Source: an uncultured Flavobacteriales bacterium
Lineage (GTDB): Bacteria > Bacteroidota > Bacteroidia > Flavobacteriales_G > Salibacteraceae
Direction of reading: 5' to 3'
Length of the DNA: 64,000 nucleotides
Assembly: GCA_937899835.1 (NCBI GenBank)
Contig: CALCCE010000252.1
Location: 1 to 64,000, forward strand
The position numbers and the translations under genes were made by a program. Shown here piece by piece: positions 51,702 through 60,287 of the stretch; the first letter of the stretch is position 1; every line of letters begins with the position of its first letter. The notes under the pieces are model-generated. The model was not told where the DNA came from and ran no database searches. It was given only the letters and a program-made list of their open reading frames with translations.

Positions 51702-52933
51702 TATTGTGGCAGTATTTTAAGCCACTCCAGCACCCCTTCTCCGGCTTTCCATTCGGCCATGATGAGTTCTGAATCGATGAACTTGCGGTAGAGCAACTCG
51801 CCGGTTGGGATGCGCACCACTTGTACCATATCGTTAAATACCAGCAAAGCAAAATTACGACCAGGGCCGATGTAAACATCCTTTGCGCCAGTGGTCCGTT
51901 CTATCAGGTTGAAGTTTACAGGACATTCGTTATAGGCCAAATGACTTGGTTTTAAGGGGCCGCAATCCACCTCAACCGTCAATTCGTGGTCAAGTGATTC
52001 TTTGTACTCTGCCGGTGTATGCGCCCTTACCTTGAGATGTACTCTGCCTTCATGATGGTACAAGACCAAATCAGGCAAGTTGGGGTCTACCTGATATACC
52101 GAGGAGGAGCTGCCAATGGCCTTACCTTTATAAGAAGCAAGGTTGAATGCACCTACGTAAGTCGGTGGGCGATGTGAATCGATGAACCTACCTTCCACTC
52201 CACGGAAATACAACTCCCTGCGGATGCTGTCCCATTGAGACGGCCCAAAATAATTTTCGAAGTTCATGGCACGCATGGCCGATTTGGCATTGGCGCCCGC
52301 TTCTACCGTATCGGCACGCATGGGGATCACCCCAAAAGGACGGGTATACATGCCATCGAAGTTATACCCACGAGACCCACCCATATAGCCATTGCCATGG
52401 GCGCGAATGGTAACCAGCCCTGGACTCAGCCAGGTAATGCCAAAATATTCTTCCTCGTACCATTCCCGACAAGGTCCACAATAAGGTACTGCATCGCGGT
52501 GATTGCCATCCAATACCCTTTCTACCAACCCTTCCGGTCGCGGTTCTACAATCAAATCTTCGATAAAGCTTTCTACCCGCACTCGCTGATTTTGCCCCAC
52601 CGTATCGAGCCGATAATGGGTTTCACCAATGCGTTGTATGAAGTACCACCGATCAGGTTGTGGCGTGGCCAGGTATCCCATTTCCACGGGCTTCTGCATG
52701 GTGGTCCCATCAAAATGCAATAACAAGGATCGGTAGCTTTGATTCTCACGCCAAGAAATCAGCAAGGCTTCTGGTTGATGGCTGGCCTTGAGTCGGCTAA
52801 AAGTGGAAGGGTAACTCTCCGGAACCTGGGCCGAACTTTCCAAAGAAATAGCAATTAATACTATCCAGTAGAGTATTTTGCCTAACCCATTGACAGAAAT
52901 AACATCGGATTTATACCTGCTAAATGCAATCAT
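51698..52933 (-). CDS. Secreted hypothetical protein
   Basis: 411 residues with a signal peptide (hydrophobic 18-36, ending SSAQ). The body is beta-rich with a CGPC motif (about 154-157) and Trp/Tyr-rich segments. No family recognised. Its stop overlaps that of the Omp28-like gene. A -7-like box (TAATATTG, 52968-52975 minus) gives a leader of about 29 bases. Confidence 0.72.
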   Translation of the reverse strand: MIAFSRYKSDVISVNGLGKILYWIVLIAISLESSAQVPESYPSTFSRLKASHQPEALLISWRENQSYRSLLLHFDGTTMQKPVEMGYLATPQPDRWYFIQRIGETHYRLDTVGQNQRVRVESFIEDLIVEPRPEGLVERVLDGNHRDAVPYCGPCREWYEEEYFGITWLSPGLVTIRAHGNGYMGGSRGYNFDGMYTRPFGVIPMRADTVEAGANAKSAMRAMNFENYFGPSQWDSIRRELYFRGVEGRFIDSHRPPTYVGAFNLASYKGKAIGSSSSVYQVDPNLPDLVLYHHEGRVHLKVRAHTPAEYKESLDHELTVEVDCGPLKPSHLAYNECPVNFNLIERTTGAKDVYIGPGRNFALLVFNDMVQVVRIPTGELLYRKFIDSELIMAEWKAGEGVLEWLKILPQY

Positions 52934-53074
52934 CGATGGTAAAAAAATCGTCGTGCCCAGAGAGCGGCAATATTAAACTAATTGCCTGAAAACTCCCTGC
53001 TTGCTGTAACGATTTCAACCTTCGAACGTCTTACGGAAAATAAACCAACTAATCTACCCATCAGTAAGTTTCGC

Positions 53075-55540
53075 ATGTTAAAATCGTTTCGCCTGTTTTC
53101 GCCCAACTATTTTCTATTTCTACTTCAATTTTTCTTTTCCGCACTCCTACTCCTTCACACTGCAACTACAGTAGGACAGCATACCGTCTCTGGCCGGGTG
53201 CTTGATGCCAACAACAGCCATGCACTGGCTTTTGTGCATGTTACGGCCAATGGAGAGTCGGTAAACGGAACGACCACCAACATCGATGGTTATTTCAAAA
53301 TTGCGCTCTCCCGCCCGATTACCTCGCTTGATTTTAGTTATTTGGGCTACGCACCTTTCCACCTCGAATTGACCGGGCAATCGCCCACAGATCAGGAGTT
53401 AATAATCAACTTGACGCCCACCAGCTTTCAGTTGAAAGAGGTATCCATTACCCCACAAGAAAATCCAGCCATCGCCCTCATGGCCCGAGTGATTGCCAAC
53501 AAAAAACGTAACCACCCGGAGAAGCTCCCCGAGTTTCAGTACCAATCTTACAACAAGATTTCTTACAGCCTGAACCGACAAGATAGCATTGCGAAAGCTT
53601 TTCAATCACTGGTTCAGCCCAACGGGCGGCTCTCCTTGTTTATGATGGAATCAACCACAAAACGTAAATTCCGAGCACCTGATCAAAGCGAGGAAATAGT
53701 TTTGGGCACCAAGGTGTCGGGACTCCAACATCCCACCTTTGCCACTTTAGCGACTGATTTTCAACCTTTCTCCTTTTACGATGAATTGATTGTGATTGCA
53801 GATAATCACTACCTCAACCCCATTTGCAACGGTTGCCTCAACAAGTATAGTTACGAGTTGCAGGATACTTTGTATGTGCAAGATTCATCCTCTGGTGGTA
53901 TTGATACTACCTATCTGGTTTCCTTTGTACCGCAAAAGGGTAAAAATTTCGATGGTTTAAAAGGAGTCCTATATATCAATACCCGGCAGTATGCTCTGCA
54001 GAATGTATTGGCTCAGCCAGCGCGCAAGGGCCTCATCGACATTCGTATCCGACAACAGTATCAGTGGGTAGCTTCCAGGCAATGGTTTCCTGAAGAATTG
54101 GAATTTGAAATTGTAGTTGAAAACTATCCCACTAAGGGTGCTGATCTGCGCATCGACGGTAAAAGTTACCTCTATGAGGTGCAACTGGAGCCCAAGCTGC
54201 GCAACCGCGACTTTAGAATTGAAGCAGTTTCTTTCGCCGATTCGGCGAATTTGCGGTCTAACGCTTACTGGGAAAATCAGCGCCCCGCTTCTTTGAATGA
54301 ATTTGAAGAAGCTACCTACACGGTAATGGACAGCGTAGGAAATAGCATTCACCTCGATCGAAAAATGTTTTGGCTTGAAAGTTTAACCCGAGGACGGTTT
54401 CCGATTTCGGTGGTAGACCTGGACCTCACCCAGACCTTGAAGTTCAACCGGTATGAGGGTACCCGATGGGGGCTTGGAGTGGTCACCAATAAAAAATTAT
54501 GGAAGCCTATGGAGCTGGGTGGCTTCTTCGGATACGGCAGCCGTGACAAACGCTGGAAATGGGGCGGAGACCTCGATTTCATGCTTTGGGAATACCGGGA
54601 ACTAAAAATTGGAGGGTATTACCACTACGATGTACTCGAAACCGGGCATCGTGGCCTAAGTTCCAATGCAGGAGCAGCCTTTAACCTACGCGACTACATG
54701 GCCGCACAAATGGACCGCGTAGAACGCTTTGGAGGGCATCTTGGCTTTCGGGCCTTTCGCTATGCCAAAGTGGATTTGGAACTGGAACAGTCGGATTATC
54801 GACCTTTGTACAACTATCGATTTGCAGGTCCCGAACCGGATTTCACCAACGACTACACCATAGCCCAAGCTAGCATTAAGGTACGTTATGCTTACCGTGA
54901 AAAGTTGATTCAAAGCTTCAACCAGCGCATTTCGCAAGGCTCGGACTATCCGGTAATTTCGGTTGGTTATACCCGTGGCTGGTCCGGTTTGATGGATGGT
55001 GAGATTGACCTGCAGCGGGTGGAAGCCGCATTGGATTATGATTTTGCAAGCAAACAATTGGGCATCACCTCCATAAGAGTTGAAAGTGGGTATACGGAGG
55101 GAGATTTGCCTTATGGCCAGCTATTTACAGGAGAAGGGGCCGACGACGATCGATTGGCCTATGTGGTCAATAATCATTTTCAAACCATGGAACCCTATGC
55201 ATTCCTTTCCGATCGCTATGCCCGTATCTTCATCAGTCATAATTTTCAGCACCTGCTGTTTCGTGAGGAAGCATTTGCCCCTCAATTGATTTTGAAGCAA
55301 CACATGGGGATTGGCGATTTGCAAACCGCTCAGTTTCACGATGAAGTGGATTTCGAAACTATGAAACACGGCTACTTTGAAACTGGATTGGTGTTGAACG
55401 AACTGTTTCGCTACAAATACCTCGACCTGCTTTACGGTGGTTTCGGTGTGGGTTTGTTTTATCGGTATGGAGCGTATGCTACCGATGATCCAGGAGAAAA
55501 TCTTGCTTTCAAGCTCTCTTTCACAGTGAGCACCAATTAG
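53075..55540 (+). CDS. DUF5686 family outer-membrane protein with CarboxypepD_reg-like domain
   Basis: 821 residues: signal peptide (about 1-35, ending VGQ), CarboxypepD_reg-like domain (about 36-120, TVSGRVLDANNSHALAFVHV), then a long DUF5686 region with a beta-barrel-like C-terminal half ending in KLSFTVSTN. Two Cys (CNGC) occur near residue 255. DUF5686 proteins are common Bacteroidota outer-membrane proteins of unknown role. ATG at 53075 starts the signal peptide. Convergent with the small membrane protein, 2-base gap. Confidence 0.87.
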   Translation: MLKSFRLFSPNYFLFLLQFFFSALLLLHTATTVGQHTVSGRVLDANNSHALAFVHVTANGESVNGTTTNIDGYFKIALSRPITSLDFSYLGYAPFHLELTGQSPTDQELIINLTPTSFQLKEVSITPQENPAIALMARVIANKKRNHPEKLPEFQYQSYNKISYSLNRQDSIAKAFQSLVQPNGRLSLFMMESTTKRKFRAPDQSEEIVLGTKVSGLQHPTFATLATDFQPFSFYDELIVIADNHYLNPICNGCLNKYSYELQDTLYVQDSSSGGIDTTYLVSFVPQKGKNFDGLKGVLYINTRQYALQNVLAQPARKGLIDIRIRQQYQWVASRQWFPEELEFEIVVENYPTKGADLRIDGKSYLYEVQLEPKLRNRDFRIEAVSFADSANLRSNAYWENQRPASLNEFEEATYTVMDSVGNSIHLDRKMFWLESLTRGRFPISVVDLDLTQTLKFNRYEGTRWGLGVVTNKKLWKPMELGGFFGYGSRDKRWKWGGDLDFMLWEYRELKIGGYYHYDVLETGHRGLSSNAGAAFNLRDYMAAQMDRVERFGGHLGFRAFRYAKVDLELEQSDYRPLYNYRFAGPEPDFTNDYTIAQASIKVRYAYREKLIQSFNQRISQGSDYPVISVGYTRGWSGLMDGEIDLQRVEAALDYDFASKQLGITSIRVESGYTEGDLPYGQLFTGEGADDDRLAYVVNNHFQTMEPYAFLSDRYARIFISHNFQHLLFREEAFAPQLILKQHMGIGDLQTAQFHDEVDFETMKHGYFETGLVLNELFRYKYLDLLYGGFGVGLFYRYGAYATDDPGENLAFKLSFTVSTN

Positions 55541-55542
55541 CC

Positions 55543-55851
55543 TTAAGACAAAAAGACATCGTCCAACGTTTTAGGTCCGACGGCTGTTGAGCCAGGTTTC
55601 CAGTGCAAAAAGGCATAGCGCAGGAAAGTGAGGCCCGAAATGAGTAAGACCATAATGGCGAAGAGCCCAACTGGGTTCCCTGAATGATCAGCGCTATTAC
55701 CCGCTATATTTTGCCAACCAACCGATAGGTAGCGATCGCTCCATATCCAGGAGCTCGCCGGATAAAGCATTCCCAACAGGCCCAAGCCCATCAGTAGTTG
55801 AAACGAAAATGCCCACCAATTTATACTGCAGTTTTGTTTTTTTGAATACAT
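55543..55851 (-). CDS. Small membrane protein
   Basis: 102 residues with two membrane helices (about 12-30 and 62-82), a Trp-rich loop between, and a polar C-terminus. No family recognised. Its stop lies 2 bases from the DUF5686 stop. Confidence 0.65.
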   Translation of the reverse strand: MYSKKQNCSINWWAFSFQLLMGLGLLGMLYPASSWIWSDRYLSVGWQNIAGNSADHSGNPVGLFAIMVLLISGLTFLRYAFLHWKPGSTAVGPKTLDDVFLS

Positions 55852-56280
55852 GTAGATTGTCTTTTTCAGACAGTGCCCTAATGCAATGGGTTTGCTGCCA
55901 TTTGATCCGCCTCCGGGGAACGAGGAAGCTTAAATCTCTGTATTAAAATGGATATCACAAGGGGCTATCTTCCTTTTTTCACCCTGTCCGGAAATGAAAT
56001 ATCCAAGGTGCTACTTTGACTCACCTTCTCCCCTTTCCTGAAAACCAATTGCTTATTCTAACCGAATCGATGAGAAAAAAAATTTGGTTCACACAGCAGC
56101 AAAAACTTTGCAAAGGACCAGATATTAGCACCATTCCATTCGTTTTTAACAACCCGACAAACGATCAACTGCTGAAGCAATCTAACAACCGTGGGCTTTT
56201 TAAAAGTTCTTTGCCTAAGGTATACGGCATCCTAAAATCACTCGTTTAGGTGAACCTAACCCCAGTTTGCGAAATCAAAT
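55852..56280. other. Intergenic region, no gene seen
   Basis: Holds TGTCT-TTTTC-AGACA (about 55857-55871). A reading frame at 56016-56249 begins with TTG and has no signal, spacing or composition to support it. No RNA motif recognised. Confidence 0.4.
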
Positions 56281-56288
56281 TATCTTTG
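56281..56288 (+). promoter_or_regulatory. Perfect -7 box for the BatA gene
   Basis: TATCTTTG ends 7 bases before the ATG at 56296, so the transcript would be leaderless or nearly so. A TTTG at 56266-56269 is too near for a -33 element. Confidence 0.5.
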
Positions 56289-56295
56289 CGCCTCA

Positions 56296-58362
56296 ATGAG
56301 CTTTATCTATCCGGAGTTCTTATTTGCACTTGCTGCGATTTCGGTCCCCATCCTCATTCATTTGTTTAATTTCAGACGCTTTAAGCGCGTCTACTTTACC
56401 AATGTTCGTTTCCTGAAAGAAGTAAAACAGGAAACCCGTTCGCGTTCCCGGCTGAAACACCTGCTGGTGCTCCTGAGCCGAATTTTGGTTCTTACCTTTT
56501 TGGTTCTTGCTTTTGCCCAACCGTTTATTCCGGCAGAAGACCAACCCACTACTGGCAATAAGCGTTCGGTGAGTGTATACCTGGACAACTCTTTCAGTAT
56601 GAACGGTGTGAATGCTGAAGACCGCACCTTGCTCGAAGTAGGCCGGCAATATGCTTACGAGATTGGCAATGCCTACGCAGCTACCGATGAATTTCAATTG
56701 CTGACCAACGCTTTTGAAGGTCGGCACCAACGACTGGTCAATCAGGAAGATTTTATCGAACTCTCAGACGAAGTGACCTCCGGGCCGGAAGTACGCAACC
56801 TTTCCGAAGTGCTTTCACGGCAACAAAACTTACTTAACGAGAGCGGAGAAGGCAAACAAACCCTCTTTTTAATATCTGACTTTCAACGTTCCATCACCGA
56901 CCTTGACACCTGGAGCAACGATACCAACTACGCGGTAAGGCTTATTCCGTTAACACCAACCGCCACCGGAAATGTATACATCGACTCTTGTTGGTTCGAA
57001 AACCCCATTCGCCAACTCAACAAGGCCGATGAATTGAAAGTGCGCTTGGTGAACACCTCCGATCGGACCCTGGAAAATGTACCCATTAAGCTACTGCTCA
57101 ACGGCACTCAGAAGTCCCTGGCCAGCGTAACCTTAGCGCCACAATCTACCATAGATACCGCTCTGGTTTACACCGCCAACCAAAGTGGTATTCAAGATGT
57201 GGAAGTGGTGATTACTGATTATCCGGTCACGTTTGACGACCATTTTTACTTGTCGTATCCTATTGCATCGAAAAGTGCGGTACTGCACATCAGTGGTGAT
57301 ACAGCAGCTGACCGGATTGGTCCGGTTTTTCGGCCCAACGACTATTTCCAATACCAGCTGGTTGGCGAATCTGGGCTCAACTACGCCAGTCTTGATCAAA
57401 ACGACCTCATTCTTATTTCAGGTCTGAGGTCCATTTCCTCGGGTTTGAGTCAGGAGCTCAATAAGTTCATCGACAACGGAGGTAGCGTACTCGCCTTTCC
57501 GTGCGATCGCATTGAACTGGACAGCTGGAATCGTTTTTTGACATCGCTTCGGGCCGATACTTACCGCCCAATGGACACGGCCAAGACCCGAGTAGCTACC
57601 ATCGATCAGCAACATCCTTTGTACGAAGGTGTTTTTGAGTCGCTCGACGACCGTAACCTGGATATGCCAGTGGTTCTCAAACAGTATGGCCTCACCAGTG
57701 AAATCAAAACTAATCGTGAAACGTTGCTGGGTCTTCAGAATGGCTCAGCTTTCCTGAGTCGGTATTCCTTCGGGAAAGGCCAGCTGTATCTATGTACTGT
57801 AGCTCCGGATGATGCCTATGGAAACTTTTGGCGCCACGCCTTTTTCCTGCCAACGCTTTATCAAATGGCCTTCTTCGCTCAATCCACTCCTACACCTTAT
57901 TACACCATTGGAGAAGAAGCCACGCTGGAGCTCAACCGTTTTTCGGGAGTTGGCGATCAACCATTTCATTTGGAATCAGCAGGCGCTGAACTCGACTTGA
58001 TTCCAGCTCACCGCAGCATCAACGGCAAGCCCACCATTTTTTTAGGAAATTCCAGCACTGGCCCAGGCATTAATTCAGCTGGCAATTACCGGCTCACATA
58101 TGACAACCGAGAGTTGGCTGGTGTTGCTTTCAATTATGCCCGCAAAGAGTCGGAATTGAGCACCTACACCGCCACCGAATTAAAGACTGCTTTAGCCGAT
58201 CGTGGTTTAGATCAATACGCTGTCATTGAAAGCGATTACAGCACTTTGTCCAACACCCTGAACACCATCAGCCAGGGACGCAGTTTTTGGGAGTGGTGTT
58301 TGGTGGCGGCATTGTTTTTCCTTTTGGTTGAAGTAGCCCTTCTAAGGCTCTGGAAAAATTGA
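56296..58362 (+). CDS. BatA-type protein with VWA-like region
   Basis: 688 residues. N-terminal BatA domain with two membrane segments (about 5-25 and 55-75) and the motif IPILIHLFNFRRFKRVYFTNVRFL near the start, then a VWA-like region (about 92-200, YLDNSFSMNG), beta-rich repeats, and a C-terminal membrane helix (about 663-684). BatA proteins belong to aerotolerance operons in Bacteroidota. Its stop overlaps a TTG (TTGA) of the dihydroorotase frame. Confidence 0.9.
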   Translation: MSFIYPEFLFALAAISVPILIHLFNFRRFKRVYFTNVRFLKEVKQETRSRSRLKHLLVLLSRILVLTFLVLAFAQPFIPAEDQPTTGNKRSVSVYLDNSFSMNGVNAEDRTLLEVGRQYAYEIGNAYAATDEFQLLTNAFEGRHQRLVNQEDFIELSDEVTSGPEVRNLSEVLSRQQNLLNESGEGKQTLFLISDFQRSITDLDTWSNDTNYAVRLIPLTPTATGNVYIDSCWFENPIRQLNKADELKVRLVNTSDRTLENVPIKLLLNGTQKSLASVTLAPQSTIDTALVYTANQSGIQDVEVVITDYPVTFDDHFYLSYPIASKSAVLHISGDTAADRIGPVFRPNDYFQYQLVGESGLNYASLDQNDLILISGLRSISSGLSQELNKFIDNGGSVLAFPCDRIELDSWNRFLTSLRADTYRPMDTAKTRVATIDQQHPLYEGVFESLDDRNLDMPVVLKQYGLTSEIKTNRETLLGLQNGSAFLSRYSFGKGQLYLCTVAPDDAYGNFWRHAFFLPTLYQMAFFAQSTPTPYYTIGEEATLELNRFSGVGDQPFHLESAGAELDLIPAHRSINGKPTIFLGNSSTGPGINSAGNYRLTYDNRELAGVAFNYARKESELSTYTATELKTALADRGLDQYAVIESDYSTLSNTLNTISQGRSFWEWCLVAALFFLLVEVALLRLWKN

Positions 58363-58379
58363 CTTTAAGTTCATTCACA

Positions 58380-59648
58380 ATGGAATCATTGCTCCTTCGT
58401 TCAGCACAAATTATTGATCCAAGGTCGGCCCATAATGGCACCACCACCGATGTTTTGATTCGCGGTGGCAAAATTTTGGAAATAGGCCAAAACTTAAGTG
58501 CTGATGGAGTGCAGGAAGTACATTCCAATCACCTGTGTGTTTCTCCCGGATGGCTGGACTTACAGGCAAATTTTAACGACCCTGGATTCGAGCACCGCGA
58601 AACGCTTGAAAGTGGGCGCCTTGCTGCTGCCCGAGGTGGATATACTGCTGTGGCAGTCATGCCGTCTACCGATCCGGTAATTGATTCAAAATCTTCGGTA
58701 GAGTATATCTTAAACCGTAGCGCTACGGGTCCGGTAGAGTTGCTGCCGATTGGCGCTTTGTCTGAAGGTCGCAAAGGTCTTGATATTGCTGGCATGTATG
58801 ACATGCATATGGCAGGTGCAGTTGCCTTTTCTGATGACCAAAAACCAGTGAGTAATGCCGGCCTATTGCTGCTAGCTTTGCAGTACGTTAAACCCTTCGA
58901 CGGATTGGTCGTTCACTTTCCACACGATGTTAGCATTGCAGGTGACGGCAAAATGAACGAAAGCCCCATGAGTACTCAATTGGGTATGAAGGGCATTCCG
59001 GCACTTGCTGAAGAGTTAATGGTGGAACGGGATCTTTCGTTGGTCAACTACGCAGGAGCCCAACTCCACTTCGGAACGATTTCTACCCAGGGCAGCGTTC
59101 AGCGCATTCGCGAAGCCCAACAAAAAGGAGCCAGGATCAGTGCAGGGGTCACGCCATATCACCTGGTGTTGACCGACGAGGTCTTGAAAGATTTCGACAC
59201 CAATTACAAGGTGCTTCCCCCATTGCGCAGAGAAGACGACCGGGAAGCCTTACTGGCTGGAGTAGTAGACGGAACCATTCAGGTGATTTGCACGGATCAT
59301 CGGCCGCGCGAGATCGAGACCAAACAATGCGAATTTGATCATGCTGCTTTTGGCATGATTGGCTTGGAAAGTACCTATGCCCTACTCAATACCCATCTGA
59401 GAGATCGTATCCCTGCAGAACGCTTGGTAGAGATGCTGTCCCTCAACCCCAGGCAACTGGTAAAACAACCCGTAGAGGTTATTGAAGAAGGCAGTGTAGC
59501 CAACCTCACCCTCTTCGACCCAAGCTTAGATTGGGTGTATGCTCAATCTGATCAAGCATCACTTGCTACGAATAGTCCTTTTTATGGCGCTGTTTTTACG
59601 GGCAAGGTGATCGGTGTCTTCAACCGAGGCATGTTTTTCGCTTCCTAA
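58380..59648 (+). CDS. Dihydroorotase-like protein without HxH motif
   Basis: 422 residues of the amidohydrolase superfamily, dihydroorotase class I. The usual PGxIDxHxHxRxPG segment reads PGWLDLQANFNDPG, with Gln62 and Asn64 replacing the two metal-binding His. The later CTDHRPRE motif is kept. Flavobacterial homologues I recall also lack the pair, so it may be a lineage form that is inactive or assists aspartate transcarbamoylase, as proposed for non-catalytic PyrC proteins elsewhere. The ATG at 58380 is preferred over the overlapping TTG at 58359. Follows BatA by 17 bases. Confidence 0.85.
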   Translation: MESLLLRSAQIIDPRSAHNGTTTDVLIRGGKILEIGQNLSADGVQEVHSNHLCVSPGWLDLQANFNDPGFEHRETLESGRLAAARGGYTAVAVMPSTDPVIDSKSSVEYILNRSATGPVELLPIGALSEGRKGLDIAGMYDMHMAGAVAFSDDQKPVSNAGLLLLALQYVKPFDGLVVHFPHDVSIAGDGKMNESPMSTQLGMKGIPALAEELMVERDLSLVNYAGAQLHFGTISTQGSVQRIREAQQKGARISAGVTPYHLVLTDEVLKDFDTNYKVLPPLRREDDREALLAGVVDGTIQVICTDHRPREIETKQCEFDHAAFGMIGLESTYALLNTHLRDRIPAERLVEMLSLNPRQLVKQPVEVIEEGSVANLTLFDPSLDWVYAQSDQASLATNSPFYGAVFTGKVIGVFNRGMFFAS

Positions 59649-60287
59649 TTCCTATCACTTTTTGCGGTTCCCTCAAGGAATCTGTCGTTCCCTCATTTCG
59701 TTTGTATCCTCTTTCCCTGGATACTTATTTTGGTAATGGCCATTGACGCATGGTGTTATTGATTGTTGATTTTGTATTGATCCGTTGATCATAGACGCTA
59801 TAGAAACTGCGGTTGTTGATGCTTGGTGTTGCCTAGTGGGGGGTGATATGGAGTGGAGTCAGTCGCAGTTTTTTCTACTGGTCATCGCTAATAGCATGTC
59901 ATAGGTTCTTAGAAAACAACCATTGGTTTAAGAAAAGCCGCTGTTCACTCAATGAACCTATTTTAGACTTGCAATTAAAGGGAAAAGAAGTGAACTTAGT
60001 TGAGAAGCAAATTCTACCCGGCCCCAGTATCCGCAAAGAATTTGTGCACAGTGCTGGAAGCATTTTCCAGATGGGTCTCACCAATCAAGGCCTCCATTTG
60101 TGGAAATGAAAATCCACAACATATACTTGTTTCATCGATAAAATTCGATGCCTGTATCGGTTTGTTTTCAAGCCCAAACACGTAATCGGATTCGTTCGTA
60201 AAAATTTACCCTGCGTTGGTACATCTTTTCTTTAAAGAGACCAATAAAAAGCTGAATTTGTTAATCAAGTTTAGCTGGAATTCGGAT
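59649..60287. other. Long intergenic region, no gene seen
   Basis: A possible weak terminator of the dihydroorotase unit lies at 59704-59728 (GTATCC/GGATAC arms, then TTATTTT). A reading frame at 59843-60109 starts with GTG and lacks any supporting signal; its last 45 codons look protein-like and could be a gene remnant. TTGAT repeats occur around 59758-59790. Confidence 0.4.

Noticed and set aside
56016-56249. Possible 77-codon gene in the gap before BatA
   Set aside because: TTG start, no ribosome or promoter signal and no recognisable composition. Its inner ATG (56070) is possible but unsupported.
59843-60109. Possible 88-codon gene in the gap before the TPR/PD40 gene
   Set aside because: Starts with GTG and unlikely N-terminal residues; only the last part looks protein-like, perhaps a remnant.
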